Below are positions 1-12,838 of a stretch of DNA of 64,000 bases, piece after piece. The DNA is from Sciurus carolinensis (lineage: Eukaryota > Chordata > Mammalia > Rodentia > Sciuridae), in contig NC_062223.1 of assembly GCF_902686445.1 (NCBI RefSeq), forward strand, positions 38,472,998 to 38,536,997. Reading direction: 5' to 3'. Made by a program: the position numbers and the translations under genes. Each line of letters starts with the position of its first letter. The stretch's first letter is position 1. The notes beneath the pieces were generated by a model. The model was not told the DNA's origin. It did not search any database and saw nothing but the letters and a program-made list of their open reading frames with translations.

Positions 1-704
1 AAGTTAAACCAGCAGAAGAGAAACTTCAACTAATCTTGTTCTACTCCAGTGTTCCACACAAAACATGTTCTTATGATTGTCCTTGGCTTCTGACATCCTT
101 TGCTGCTTATAGGAAGACTTACCAAGGAAAGAACATTAAAATATGCTTTACTGAAAGTTTGAAGCCAGGAATTATTACCATGTTGCAGGCCTTTGATTCC
201 AAAATACTTTCTGAGTAGATTTACATATTTTTCAAAACAGGTATTATTTAGTATTAATTTTAAGGTTAAAGTGCTCAATACTATTTTACTGAAGCAACTT
301 AAGCATAAGTTATGGAAAAATCTTATATATTTTATTTATTAGAATGAAGATTTTATAAGCTGATTTTTCTATTCAATATTCAAGGTTGCTTTAATTATAT
401 TTAAAATGAAACTTGTCTGATCTGTTAGTTTTAGTTTATTAATTCTCATTAAAATTTTCTTCATTATCTATTTTCTGAGGGAAAACTATTCTTAGTGATT
501 TGTGGATCAGAATTAATATGATTATTATGTATTTTATACCCCACATAATTAAAATAAAGTGGTATAAAATAATTTGCTGAACTTTACTGATGTGTCTGTT
601 AATTGGCAGTTTACCCAATTTTTTCTCAGAAAAGCATAATGAACACTTGGTGTGGATTGTGTATAGGATATAGACAGAGTAAATATCCTTGAGGAGTGAA
701 TTGA
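1..704. other. AT-rich intergenic DNA, nothing recognised
   Basis: No gene or confident repeat was seen. The two short overlapping open frames at 30-278 have no domain signature and are likely chance. Confidence 0.6.
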
Positions 705-850
705 GTAAGAAAATTCTGGAGTCAGATAGACCTGAATTCAAATCCAGGCTTCACAAATGTTGGTGTAGATTCCTTTGCTTAATCTAAAATTTCTCATTTT
801 TGAGTTAGAGCTATTATTAACAGCCAACTCAAGAAGTTGTTTTGACTCAA
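705..850 (-). repeat. MIR-type ancient SINE fragment
   Basis: The segment opens with a gagtcagatagacctg-like block followed by an aaatccagg block, the usual reverse-strand end of MIR. It then runs through a stretch resembling the MIR region that reads as 'cttaa...tctca...' in other mammals. It is diverged, as expected of a mammal-wide repeat. Recognition is by eye only. Confidence 0.5.
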
Positions 851-2159
851 AATGTTGTTTTCTAGATACAAACTCAAAATGTTTGTATCTTTTAGATTCA
901 TCTAGGCACTTGGGGTGGAGAAATGTACCTGAACATTAAATGACTGTTAAATGCTTGCACAGTTAAATGTCTCTTAAATGTGAGTTATTGCGTTTTAATG
1001 TGTACTGCCAAAGAATACATGTGGTAGCCATAACTGACAAAACCTATATTCATAGAATAATTAATTAATACTTTCTGTTTATTACTTACATATTTCTTGA
1101 GACTTTTTAAATTAATGAATTGATGATCTTTAGTTAAATGCTTAGATGAAACGTAAAGCAAAAAAAAAAAAAAAATATCAGAGAGACTGTTATGAAATAA
1201 ATACCCAAATCATAGGTGATCCTCTTTAGGACTCTAAGATTATAAGTGATAGTCTAAAGAAATTAAAAGTTTTGTTTTGCCTCTAACTATGCATTGTAGG
1301 GCATGATATCAATGTTCAGGTGAATGTGACTGATATTTGTTAGTTTTCATTGTTAAACAGACCTGAATATTAGACCAGAGTCTATGACAGAACCAATGTT
1401 TTTTTTTTTTTTTTTCAATTTTGGAGCCCTTGATTTAGGTCACACTGAAGAAAATAAATTAAGATTGGAAGATCATTTGGGATGGGTAGTGTCTTGTCTA
1501 GTGAAAAATCTAATCAATGCTCTTGCCTCACAGGATAGACTTCATTATTCAGTACCGACTGCTAACAGATGGCTGCTATGGTCCTCAATTGGGGGAAGGG
1601 GTTCCTTATTCCATTCCTTAGAGGGCACATGTTCCCAGGCAATGCAGCTATCCTATTTGGCATCACTCCATCTTAGGGCAAAAGAAATTGGGTTAGTGAG
1701 GGCAGAAATGTATGGGTCATAATTTAGGTGCATTGTTGGAAGTCAAAAGAATATACGTGTTCAGAGATCCAGAGGTTGCAGCTTTAATTCTTTCTACTTA
1801 TAAAATTTAGAGCCCCAAATTAAATTACCTGCAGTAGAACAAATCACTGTACTAAGTACAATTTATTAATAATACTTTTTGCAGAGGCAATTTGGTAGCC
1901 ACCAGATACCACGACAGCATACTATTTAGGTAAAGAGAATTTCAGAGAAGAAACTTTGTATAACAGCATGAAATATTATTAATTTCAGTGGAAGCACATT
2001 TTTTTGAAATAGCCCTAGAGATTACTTAGTGATTTGAATAGGTAATCTTGCTAAATTAGGGTGTACATCTAACACATGGGTTTACAAATGTAAGGTAGTA
2101 TAGTAGAAAATATCTAGACTGACACATGTAGCTAATTTTAGTAGAAGGAAAGAAATGAT
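851..2159. other. Intergenic DNA with A and T homopolymers
   Basis: Contains the inverted repeat listed separately, a 17-A run near 1160 and a T-run at 1399-1416. A 112-codon plus-strand frame at 1384-1722 begins with a run of phenylalanines encoded by the T-run and has no recognisable domain, so it is not called as a gene. Confidence 0.55.
864..890. repeat. Short perfect inverted repeat (10-bp stem, 7-nt loop)
   Basis: agatacaaac at 864-873 is exactly complementary to gtttgtatct at 881-890, separated by tcaaaat. A DNA or RNA hairpin could form. No T-run or gene lies beside it that would give it an obvious role. Confidence 0.6.
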
Positions 2160-2365
2160 AATGATTAACATTTGCAGTAAGCTTCTTGTGCCTTTTCACA
2201 TTAATTATTCCACTTAATTCTCAGGACATCCTTGAAGGTAGTTACGTTAATCCTCAATTTTTCAGATGAGATATTACATAAATTATCATGGTCACACAGT
2301 CCATAGGCATTACAGCTTGACCTCAAACTCACATCTATGGACAACTAAGCCCTGTCTTCATTTTA
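2160..2365 (+). repeat. MIR-type ancient SINE
   Basis: The order of blocks follows the MIR consensus as I know it: a start with aacatttgcagtaagc, an internal ttaattctcaggacatcc, a tttttcagatgag block, and a ggtcacacag block near 2291. The copy is heavily diverged. Confidence 0.55.
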
Positions 2366-2433
2366 CTAAATTTCAGAAGCGAAATTTATCTTTGTGTCTC
2401 TGGATTAATGTTTTCCCTTCCTTGAGAGAATGG

Positions 2434-3060
2434 CTGTCACATGTAACCATTTCTTCTGACACAGCTCCCTGACTGCTTGGGTCCTTGTCCAGGTGGAGAA
2501 GAGCATCTGGTGGGTTGGACCAACTGAAACAAGCATGGCCCCAGCAGCGGGGAGCCCACCATGTAGGCATGAAGGGCCTGAGGTACTCCAGCTGTCCCCC
2601 TTCGTGGATAGGCATGGTACCCAACTGACACCTGCTGCAGAAGTCTGTTTCACACAGAGCTAAGCCAGGAACCTGTAAGCACAGACCATGTGATGATCTC
2701 AACCTCTGGCTTCCTGACTTGCAACTGAAAAAAATGGAAGTAGGACAACCTGAATGGAAGTTGGGACTACATATTTGACCAATAGTGCTGGTACTTTTCC
2801 AAACCCTAATGGACTAGTAGAAGATAACCAAGTACCATATAAACCCCTAGACTAGCACTCCTAGGGGGAGTAAACCTGCTGTGGGGTCCCCTCTTGCTGT
2901 ACAGAGTTCTGTTCTTATTTCTGTTCTTTAATAACTGCTACTCTTAGAGTCATTCATCATGGTCTCTGGATTTCCTTTTTCCAATTCACAAGACAAGAAC
3001 CCAGAAACAAGAAATTTTTGACAGTGAGCTGCTGGGGTTTGATTCAACACTGGGGGACCT
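2434..3060 (+). mobile_element. Possible LTR of an ERV1-type element
   Basis: A moderately GC-rich block differs in composition from its flanks. It carries a TATA-like catataaacccc near 2837, a pyrimidine-rich stretch starting gtcccctcttgc near 2886, a taataa block near 2930, and a stretch ending in aaca followed by a tggggg motif near 3050 that could be a decayed primer-binding site. No clean target duplication was found, so the limits are approximate. Short open frames on the minus strand here (2373-2702) are not thought to be real. Confidence 0.33.
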
Positions 3061-4093
3061 GCACCATCATTAAGAGCTCAACGCTTCTCAGTTGCAGGGC
3101 ACTGTGAGATTACACAGATTACACAGACTCTACCCACTAGCAGAAGAGGAGATATTCAGTCTCACCTGACAGCAGAAGTGGGGAGTCCAATTTTATCTCA
3201 ATACTTCAGTTTGACTTCCACATCTCACTTTGAGAAAATCTGTTCCAATGAAAGCACAGTGCAGAAATTCATGCCCACCCAGGGATTGTCTTAGGGTAAA
3301 AGAAATGCCTGCCCATTCTTCACAGTGGAGGGAAATCATAGATTATTGTAGAATAAGGAAGCCAGGGAAACCTCAGATATAATTTCTGCAAGCATTCATT
3401 CATTTTATAACTTTTATTTTATTTTTATGGATGAGGCTGTTAAGTAATAGATCACTAAAGGAAATGAGGCATCTCCACCAAGGATTAGAGAAATGACAGT
3501 GGAGATGGAGGCCAGTTATGAAATGAGTGGAAGTCCTGGACTGGATAGGGCTTCCCCCATTTTAATTCTTGCCTATTCCCCTTCTTTATATACTTCTTTG
3601 AGACCTTATTGATGGGTCTGAGAAAACACATCACCCAACTCCTCAAACTAGCACAAAGATATTAGTGATTAGGAAATAATCCCCTTGATGCTTCTGCACC
3701 TTGAATATAAAACATCATTAAATGTATATTTAATACTTAAAAAAAGAAGACAAGTAAGATCTATAAAGGCAAAGGGACTGAGTCTCAGTTGAAAGAGAAT
3801 AGACTATTGATAGTAGTTATTTTTATTCAGGAGTGTGGCAATTGCATGGTTAAAAATAAATTATTTTGTTTACTGTGTTATTCAATTTTTTTCTCTGCAT
3901 ATGTTAGTACTTTCACAAGAGACAACTGATAATTGAACTTAAAAAGAAAGGTGGAAAAGGAACAATTTAGTTCTCCCTATGTCTGGGATATCGTAGAGAG
4001 AACTTTCTAATTTAAAAAGAATTCATCATAATTTCTATTTATCTCTTCTAAATTAATAACACCTAAAATCAGAAGGAAAAAGATGAGAATCAT
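3061..4093. other. Intergenic DNA, nothing recognised
   Basis: No gene, RNA or confident repeat seen. The first few hundred bases could be internal sequence of the possible LTR element upstream, but no retroviral reading frame is visible. Confidence 0.5.
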
Positions 4094-4305
4094 TTTTTTT
4101 TCTTTTTCCTTTTCAATACCAAGGATTGAACCAAGGGGCACTCAAACCCTAAGCCATATCTCCAGCTCTTTTTATATTTTATATGAAACATGGTCTCACT
4201 AAGTTGTGTAGGGCTTTGCTAAATTTCTGGGACTGGCTTTGAACTTGTAATCCTACTGCCTCCAGGATATCTGAGACTACAGGAATGCACCACCATGCCT
4301 GGGAA
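4094..4305 (-). mobile_element. B1-dID dimeric SINE
   Basis: On the minus strand it reads as a B1-like half (complement of ccaccatgcctgg, tactgcctccaggat and gaacttgtaatc) followed by an ID-like half (complement of ggattgaaccaaggggc and ccatatctccagc) and an A-rich tail. The dimer of a 7SL-derived B1 monomer with a tRNA-derived ID monomer is characteristic of squirrels and a few related rodents. It is diverged from the younger copies. Confidence 0.8.
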
Positions 4306-4407
4306 GAATTAACCTTTAATGTAGGATTTATATCTACTGGAAAACAGTTAAGAACCATCTACTTTTAATCATCTCCTTTCTCCCTGAGCACAAGCTCAAA
4401 TATTTAA

Positions 4408-4441
4408 AACAACAACAACAACAACAATAACAACAACAACA
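4408..4441. repeat. (AAC)n microsatellite
   Basis: About eleven AAC units, interrupted once by AAT. Confidence 0.9.
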
Positions 4442-5450
4442 ATGCCATCCTACAGAGAACATAAGGCTGATTTTCTTTTTAGCAAATGAAAATATCTAAC
4501 ATATATAATTTGGGGAGTTGTTTTCTCCTAAACTAATAAAGGAAGTCTTAAAACGTACAAAGTAATTATACAAATAGGATTCAATGACAATAGAAATTTA
4601 GGAAATGTGCTCAAACAGAATAAAATCAATACTACGGATTCTCCTGTGAACACAGCTTTATATATTACTTTATATTCCTTCTAGGGTTAGATTATTGATT
4701 ACAAAAATTGCTCCCAAACCTCCATTCTGAATTATCACACTCTCTCTTGCTTGTCTTATTTTTCCTCCAGTGCCATGAAAATTACAGCATTCTGGTCAAT
4801 AAGAATGTAAAATAAGAGGAACAGAAACCAGGATTTAGGCCTTTCCAAGGCATTTCCAATTTTTGTAAACACAAATACTTTTCTGCAATCATTTCCCTCT
4901 GAGAGTTGTGTTTTTAAAGCCTTTTCAAAGGAAAACACTGGATAAATTTTGTTTATTTTTCTTATCACATCCCACTGGGTTGTTAGTTATATATCCTGGT
5001 ATTCATTCTTCAGATGCTTTCATGCATTATTTCCTTTATTTACAGCATATCCAAAAGATAAAAGAGAAAAAACATTGAGAAATAAGGAGACACATTTTGC
5101 CTTTAGTTAGAAAATGTTAGAAAACCCATTTGATTAACATTGCCACTTAAAGTCAAGACAAACACTTAAAATCAGTAACCATTCATACTATTGAGTAGAA
5201 TCTGTACAGCTTAATTTTATTTTCTTACTGCTAATGTTCCTAGTTGGTCTTAATTGCTTTGTGTGTTAGAAGGCCAAAGATAAGTTCAACCAAATTTTCA
5301 TTTATCTAAATATAAAATTCAGATAGCTTTAGTGATTCCAAAGATAATTTGAAACTAAGCAATACGTCCTGGCAATAGGTAGAGGTAAATTAGAATAGAT
5401 GAGAGTTAAAAGTCTGCTTCTGTTTGAGGTATTCTATATTGCTCTCCACA

Positions 5451-5497
<47 letters not shown>

Positions 5498-7295
5498 ATT
5501 CGTTAACCTAGCTCAGAATAGATGCATTAAAAACCAAGTATCTACCAGAATTTATTGTGTCATTTGGGCCAATATGTTACATCTCTCTAAGATTTGGTTT
5601 CAATCTCTGTACAATATAACAACATAAATACTTAGGGATTAAACAAGTTTCATATTTGATTTTTCCTAAGTTGCCCTCTGAATTGTTATTTTTTTAAATC
5701 ACAATGGTATAGTTTACTTTGGGATAGGGATGTAAGTTATGGTGTCTAGAAAATTCTAGAAGTTCAAGAAATTAGCATATGGCCATAGTATGCCATTTCC
5801 AGTGCCCCCCACTCTCTTTTCACCATTAGGTATCATTTATACATCTGACATTATCCAGTGATATTCCTGTTGCTTTATTTTGAATCTTGAAATTCTGTTT
5901 GGGAATATGTGTCTGTGGGAAGTGACCTCAATCTGTGCTTGTTTGGGATGCTTAGAGAAGCCATCCAACACAATTGAGATACCAAGACAAAAAATACAGA
6001 ATAGATTTTGTTCATATCTTTTGATAGAAAGTGTGGACAGTAATTATAAATAAATCTTTCAAAGTTCCTCTCATAAACACAATAGCATAAGTAGTTCCTT
6101 GGAAAACCTTAGAAGGGTAAACTTGCATCATAAGAAAAAATACACATGCTACATGCTATAATATGATATTAATTAGTACCTGTGACTCTGTGTAAAAGTT
6201 CCAGTGATAGAAACAAGTATTATGCAAATATCTCACAAATTTGTTGAAAGTGAAAATATTGTGTTCAAAATATCTATTTGACTCAAAAAGTGGACCCAGT
6301 AAGAAACCTTTCATTAACTTTAAAGAGATCTAAAGAGTATCAATAAATTTTTTTATTAAAAAGTTGAAAAATACTGATGTCTATAAATTATACTACTTTA
6401 TCACATGTAATTTCATGTTATATATTATAAAATTAAAATATTAAATATCAAGTACACTATTTGCCTGTTTATACTACTTAAAAAGGGTTGTATAAACATG
6501 TCAATCAGTATTAAATTACACAAGCATTTTCACTGAGCTTTTGGGGAAAAATTGCCTTTAGTTTTATTTTATGCTTAGGTATGTAAGGTACTTTATTGTA
6601 TTAATACAAGCACAATTGTGCTTTCTCTTGAATGACTCAATCTCTTTACTTTTGGTTAGTGGTGAGGAAATTCTAGAGGTGATGAGAAGAGTCAGAAATG
6701 CCTAAGATACAAGAAATGATCTTTTATTACCAGATAAGTCATGACCTTCTTGTAATTTGTTCCTAGGCCTTTCTTTTATAACTCGAGTTAATTTCTCCAA
6801 ATTAAAATTTCAACTATGGCTTACTGAAAGGAACTTACATAGCAAAAAATAGTATGCATCTGAGTATTCATGTGACTTTTGAGGTGAAAGAACTGTAAAT
6901 ATCCAACAATAATCATGTTTTCTTCTTGAATATTGAAGAATGCAAGGGAAAACTTTTGAGACAGAAAAGATTTTCACAAATATAAAAAAAGAAAAATAAA
7001 TCTCTTCCTGAACAATGATCTATGTGTTTAAGACTACAGCTTCCGTTACAGTTGTGAAATAGTGCCCACAGCAGTGAAGAACAACAGTGAATTTAAATGT
7101 TTAACAGAAGAAAATCCATCAATAGGTCTTTTACTTTTATCTCAAATTATTATTTTATTTATTTTTTGTTGAAAGAAAATTATTGCTTATACTGCTTACT
7201 TGGTTTGAGAAAATTTTGAAAAGGCCCAGTTCATAAATCTGCTACACATTTTACTAAGTTTTAATAATAGGAAAATGTCAATCATTAAAAAATAT
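4442..7295. other. Intergenic DNA with a CA repeat
   Basis: No gene recognised. The 70-codon minus-strand frame at 4756-4968 has no domain signature. The only clear feature is the CA repeat at 5455-5495. Confidence 0.55.
5455..5495. repeat. (CA)n microsatellite
   Basis: About 20 uninterrupted CA units. Confidence 0.95.
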
Positions 7296-7311
7296 ATTAA
7301 TATGAGAGGAG

Positions 7312-9165
7312 TGGTTTTCCTAATTTCTCTTTCAGAGGATTTATCATTTATGAATAGAAATGCATTAGATTTATGCATATTGATTTTATATCCAGCTACG
7401 TATAAAATACTTGGGAATCAATCTAACAAAAGTGGTGAAAGCCCTCTACAATGAAAACTACAGAACAGTAAAGAAAGAAATTGAAGAAAACCTTAGAAGA
7501 TGGAAAAATCTCCCATGTTCTTGGTTGGATAGGTGGAATTAATATTGTCAAAATGGCCATTCTACCAAAGGTGCTATACAGATTCAATGCAATTCCAATT
7601 AAAATCCCAATGACCTTCCTCACAGAAATATAGAAAACAATCATGAACTTCATCTGGAAAAATAAGAGACCTCAAATAGCCAAAACAATCCTAATCAGGA
7701 AAAGTGAAGCAGGAGATACCACAATACCAGAACTTAAACTACACTACAGAGCAATAATAACAAAAACAGCATGGTATTGGCACCAAAGTAGAACAGGTAG
7801 ACCAATGGTACAGAATAAAAGAAACAGAGACAAACTCACATATATACAGTCACCTCATATTAGACAAAGGAACCAAAAACATATAATGGAGAAAAGATAG
7901 ACTATTTAACAAATGGTGCTGGGAAAACTGGAAATCCATATGCAGTAAAATGAAATTAAACCTCTGTCTCTCATCCTGCACAAAACTCAACTCAAAATGA
8001 ATCAAGGACATAGGAATTAGACCAGAGACCCTCCACCAAATAGAAGACAAAATAGGTTCCAATGTTTTTCATTTTGGCTTAGGATCAGACTTCCTTAACA
8101 AAGCACAGAAAATCAAAGCAAGAATCAGTGAATAGGACGGAATCACACTAAAAAGCTTTTTCTAAGCAAAGGATACATTCAATAATGTGAAACGAGAGCC
8201 TACAGAGTGGGAGAAAATCTTGTCCACACACACTTCAGATAGAGCACTTATCTCCAAGATTTATAAAGAACTTAGAAAACTTTACACCAAAAATACAAAA
8301 ACCCAATCAATAAATGGGCCAAGGAACTGGACAGATACTTTACAGAAGACATACAGGCGATTAATAAATATATGAAAAAGTGTTCAATATCTCTAGTAAT
8401 TAGAGAAATGCAAATTAAAACAACTAAGATTTCATCTTACTCCAATTAGAATGGATATTATCAAGAACACAAATAATAATAGATGTTGGCATGGATGTGG
8501 GGAAAAAGGGACACTTTTACATTGCTGGTGGAGTTGCAAATTGGTGTAGCCACTCTAGAAAGCAGCATGGAGAATCCCCAGAAAACTTGGAATGGACCCA
8601 CTTTTTGACCCAGTTATCCCACTCCTTGATTTATCCAAAGGACTTAAAATTAACCATACTACATTAACACAGTCACATCAATGTTTATAGCAGCTCAATT
8701 CACAGTAGCAAGATTGTGGAATCAACCTAGATGACCTTCAGCATAGGAATGGATAAGGAAACTGTTGTATATATACACAATGGAATATTATTCAGCCATA
8801 AAAAAGAATAATATTATGGCATTTGCAAATAATGGATGGAACTGGAGAATATCATGCTAAGTGAAATAAGCCAATTCCAAAAAACCAAATGTTTTCCCTA
8901 AAAAGTGAATGATGATATATAATGGGGGTTGGAGGTGGGGAGAAGAATGGAGGAACTTTAGATTATGTAGAAGGAAATGAGAGGGGTGGTATGAAAAATG
9001 GTGGAAAGATACAGACATTATTACCCTATGTACATGTATGATTATATGAATGGTATGAATCTACATCATGTGCAACCATAGAAATGAAATGATGTTCCCC
9101 ATTTGTGTACAATGAATCAAAATGCAGTCTTTTAAGATGAAAAAAATAATTAAATATTTTAAAAG
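7312..9165 (+). mobile_element. 5'-truncated L1 with short 5' inversion (twin priming)
   Basis: The plus segment from about 7396 encodes the ORF2 region after the reverse-transcriptase active site (YLGINLT, then a remnant of the KREPTEWEKI block near 8187) and runs to a purine-rich 3'UTR and A-rich tail near 9140-9165. Segment 7312-7395 is L1 in the opposite orientation: its minus strand encodes HKSNAFLF and SSERE, the ORF2 stretch lying just upstream of the plus segment. That is the layout produced by twin priming during L1 insertion. Nearly matching duplications flank it: atattaatatgagagg at 7296-7311 and atattaatatagagg at 9166-9180. ORF2 is broken by stops and frameshifts. Confidence 0.85.
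7396..8530 (+). pseudogene. L1 ORF2 C-terminal remnant
   Basis: Broken frames at 7643-7900 ([17 protein letters not shown]...) and 8187-8375 (MKREPTEWEKIL...) correspond to the ORF2 region between the reverse-transcriptase core and the cysteine-rich C terminus. The latter is visible near 8484 as a [14 protein letters not shown] translation. ORF2p normally supplies endonuclease and reverse transcriptase for retrotransposition. Neither catalytic domain is present here, so the copy is dead. Confidence 0.8.
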
Positions 9166-9180
9166 ATATTAATATAGAGG

Positions 9181-9684
9181 TAGAATGCCTTGAACACTTT
9201 GTCAGAGATGCCATTAAAAGTGATCCACGTTTCTTCAAGTGAAGTTTATTTCAAATGATTGACCAAATATAACTATAAACTTGAATGGCAATTAAATTAA
9301 CATATTCAATTGCTTTTCTCAGAAAATCTTTTTTCTTTGGATAATGAGCCACATTGTACAATTAGTCAAAGGCAAAGGAACAGACAATTGTAGTTTTAGC
9401 TAGAACTGGTATTTTGACAATTGGAATTGGTCTTCCTGTGGAACTGGTCTTCCACTGCCATTAGAATAAACTCCAGGAGTCACATAGTTGTGATAGAAGC
9501 GGGACACTAAATAAATGGCTAGTTATCATGAACAATACCTTAGCTAACATTCTCAGATATTCACTTAAACCTGTCATTTGTGCATTTTCTGTCACTTAGG
9601 TATGCAATTTATTACATTTCAGTTACATAACAAATGGGCTTTCTTGTGTTTCATTATCCTCAAATAGAAAATAGGCATTTTTAC
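9181..9684. other. Intergenic DNA, nothing recognised
   Basis: No gene or repeat seen. Confidence 0.5.
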
Positions 9685-9810
9685 CAGTGTAGTAAGACCC
9701 TCAGCAACTTAGCAAGACTCTGCCCAAAATTTAAAATAATAATAATAATAATAAAAGGCCTGGGGTTGCAGCTTAGTGATAAAGCACCAACTGGGTTCAA
9801 ATTTGTCTTT
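9685..9810 (+). mobile_element. 5'-truncated B1-dID SINE
   Basis: Begins inside the B1 half (cctcagcaacttagcaaga), passes through an A-rich linker expanded to (AAT)n, then a decayed ID half (ggcctggggttgcagctta, aaagcacc, gggttcaaat). It lacks the 5' B1 sequence and a clear tail. Confidence 0.65.
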
Positions 9811-11141
9811 TAAATCATTGATAATCATATAAGATCATATTTGGATCTTCTCTAAATCAAAAGGTAAAATAGTTGACTTTATAAAATGACCCAAACATAT
9901 CTCAGTCATTCTGGTAAATTTATATCAACTCTAGCCAGATGCAAGAGTAAATAGCTATTTATGTCACACATTAAAGTGCAAAATTACTTCTGTTGAAGTT
10001 TCCTAATGTTTACTTTAGATTTAAAAAGGCTGTGTTCTAAACTTCATTTTAATTACATTTATGAGGTAATGAACTTTTAACTTATGATTCAATTGGCATA
10101 TGTGTGAAATAAAAAGTGTGACAATCATTTTTCTTATAAACTTATTAAATCATGTGATTCCATTAAAAGAGATATTTTTTCATAAAATCAACTTGTAATT
10201 TAAAATGAAGTTGGCATTTTCAGTATCTACCTTAGAAAGGAACATTAACTTGATTAGAATACCAAATAAGTGAAGAACTTTTGATAGCATTTTGGTTTTA
10301 GAAATAAAATGCATGATATTTTTCATGAGAGATTTTGGAAGAGAACATAGATTGAAAATTGCCATGCTGAGAAAAAGCGTACACTTTTATTTCCGGCATT
10401 TCATAGCAGAAAAAGAAGGATCAACTCAATAAATGATTCTAACATCATCTTTGATTATGTGTGTGCAATTTTATGTGCAGAAATTTTGCTGTGGACATAA
10501 CATATCAGAAAAATGCTTTGGAAAGTAGGACATAAAATTTTGAACAAAAAAGTAAGGATGATAAATATAAAAGTTTGAAGTACTTCAATTTTTGGTATAT
10601 ATGAATGCTTTTAAATTTATCTTGTTTAAATTTTACTTCATAATGCATCTACTTTTCTCTTAACCTTCTATATGTTTTCATTTTATTTATCACCCTGTTA
10701 ACCATTCCCATACAAACACATTTACTGTTTCTGGAATCAGTAAATCCATGTTTACTGGACAAATATTGCATTGCTTTTGGTGACCCATAAGGAGGAAGCA
10801 ACTGGTAACTTCCTAGTGAAGTGAGAGAAGGAATAAAGTAGATACATCATGTGTACAGAAGGCTAGATAGTGAGAATGATGAATAGAAGACTGTGGACTA
10901 TAAGGGGACAAAACTATGGGCATGTTTATGTGAGGTGAAGACTGCTGTCATTTTTAACTGGCTAGCAAAGAAAGTCTCAATTAAATGACTAAATTCACAA
11001 TGAGACAAAAGATATTTATGTGGCTGTATGAAGAAATGCTCATCTGGACAGGCAGACAATTGTCTAAAAAATTAGTGCTTGTGCAAAGATGGGAGTATGC
11101 ACAGAAAATTCGAAGACCAGTAAAGAAGAAAGAAAGAAATA
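9811..11141. other. Intergenic DNA, nothing recognised
   Basis: AT-rich. The short frames here (10180-10365 minus, 10985-11188 plus) carry no motif, and the latter overlaps the edge of the next L1. Confidence 0.5.
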
Positions 11142-11759
11142 ATAGTCTATTTTTGAGAAGGTTCCATGTGCTGCTGAGAAGAAAGTGAATCCGCTCATTG
11201 ACAGATGGAATATTCTATATATGTCTATTAAGTCTAGGTTATTGATTGTGTTATTGAGTTCTATGGTGTCTTTTGTTGGTTTTTGTTTGGAAGATCTATC
11301 TAGTGGTGACAGCAGTGCGTTAAAGTCACCCAGAATTATTATGTTGTGGTCTATGTGATTCCTGAAATTGAGAAGGATTTGTTTGAGGTACAGGGATGCA
11401 CCATTGTTTGGGGCATAAATATTTACTATCGTTATGTCTTCCTGATTTATGGTTCCCTTAAGCAGTATGAAATGTCCTTCTTTATCCCTTCTGACTAACT
11501 TTGGCTTGAAGTCCACTTTATCTGATATAAGGATGGAAACCCCCACTATTTTACTGAGTCCATGTGCGTGGTAGGTTTTTCCCCATCCTTTCACCTTTAG
11601 TCCGTGGATGTATTTTTCTATGAGATGAGTCTCTTGCAGGCAGCATATTGTTGGGTCTTTCTTTTTAATCCATTTTGCCAGTCTATATCTTTTGATTGAT
11701 GAGTTTAGGTCATTAATGTTCAGGGTTATTATTGAGATATGATTTGTATTCCCAGTCAT
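11142..11759 (-). pseudogene. L1 ORF2 endonuclease domain (inverted part)
   Basis: A single open frame of 231 codons opens with MTGNTNHISIITLNIND, the start of ORF2. It shows the APE-type endonuclease landmarks: the asparagine in TLNIND, the glutamate in LQETHLIE, IYAPNN, the GDFNALLSPLDRS block, and FFSAAHGTFSKID. This nuclease nicks the target at T-rich sites to prime reverse transcription. The frame runs into non-L1 sequence after SKID, so the last catalytic histidine is missing and the domain is physically detached from its reverse transcriptase on the opposite strand. Confidence 0.85.
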
Positions 11760-11825
11760 TTGGCTTATTTTTGGTTTTTAAGTTGGGCTTGGTTTCTCCT
11801 TTGAGTGGTTTTTCTCTAAGGTAGT

Positions 11826-12838
11826 TCCTCCCTTTGCTGACCTCCATTGTTGTTTTTCATTTCCTCCTCATGGAATATTTTGTTGAGAACATTCTGTAGT
11901 GAAGGCTTTCTATTTGTAAATTCTTTTAACTTTTGTTTATCATGGAAGGATTTTATTTCATCTTCAAATCTGAAGGTTAGTTTTTCTGGGTATAGGATTC
12001 TTGGTTGGCAACCATGTTCTTTCAGAGCTTGAAATATGTTGGTCCAGGCCCTTCTAGCTTTTAGAGTCTGGGTTGAGAAGTCAGCTGCTATCCATATTGG
12101 TCTCCCCCTATATGTAATCTAATGCTTTTCTCTCACGGCCTTCAAATCTTATCTTTATTTTGAATGTTAGGCATTTTCATTATAATGTGCCTTGGTGTGG
12201 GTCTGTTGTGATTTTGTGCATTTGGTGTTCTGTAAGCCTCTTGTATTTGATTTTCCATTTCATTCTTCAGGTTTGGGAAATTTTCTGATATTATTTCATT
12301 GCATAGGTTGCTCGTTCCTTTGGTTTGTATCTCTGTGCCTTCCTCAATCCCAATAATTCTTAAATTTGGTCTTTTCATGATGTCCCATAGTTCTTGGAGA
12401 TTCTGTTCATGGTTTCTTACCATCTTCTCTGTTTGGGAAAGTTTATTTTCAAGATTAAATATTTTGTCTTCAATGTCTGAGGTTCTGTCTTCCAAGTGAT
12501 CTAGTCTGTTGGTGATGCTTTCCATTGAGTTTTTTATTTGGTTTATTGTTTCCTTCATTTCAAGGATTTCTGTTTTTTTTTTTTTTTTTTTTTTTTGTTG
12601 TTGTTGTTGTTGTTGTTTTGAGAATCTCTATCTCTTTGGTGAAATGATCTTTTATTTCCTGCAGTTGCTCTGTCAGTTTATTGGTATTATCATTCATTGC
12701 CTGCATTTGCTCTCTTATCTCATCTTTTGCTTTGTGAATCATCTTGATCATGTATAATCTGAAATCCTTTTCTGACATTTCTTCTAACATACTGTCATTG
12801 GATTCTATTAATATAGAATCTAGATTTGTTTGGATCAT
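11826..12838 (-). pseudogene. L1 ORF1 (RNA-binding chaperone) remnant
   Basis: The N-terminal frame (12560-12838) and the coiled-coil/RRM frame (12142-12558, starting MKETINQIKNSMESITN) are separated by a shift at an A-rich tract. The C-terminal domain continues in other frames to about 11826. Heptad-patterned segments such as LDHLEDRTSDIEDKIFNLE form the trimerising coiled coil. RPNLRIIGIEEG and RPTPRHIIMKM are typical of the RNA-binding part. ORF1p coats L1 RNA. This copy is broken by the tract at 12572-12617 and by later frameshifts. Confidence 0.85.
12572..12617. repeat. T-run plus (GTT)n inside L1 ORF1
   Basis: About 25 T followed by seven GTT units. On the L1 sense strand it is a (CAA)n-A25 tract placed exactly between the ORF1 N-terminal segment and its coiled coil. 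The other ORF1 copy in this window has an (AAAT)n tract at the same point (60508-60523). Confidence 0.9.

Noticed and set aside
1384..1722. 112-codon open frame
   Set aside because: It starts with a T-run giving poly-phenylalanine, has no domain and no coding-like context.
2373..2702. Overlapping minus-strand frames of 64-109 codons
   Set aside because: Several frames are open together in a GC-richer block, the pattern of composition rather than coding; the block looks like an LTR.
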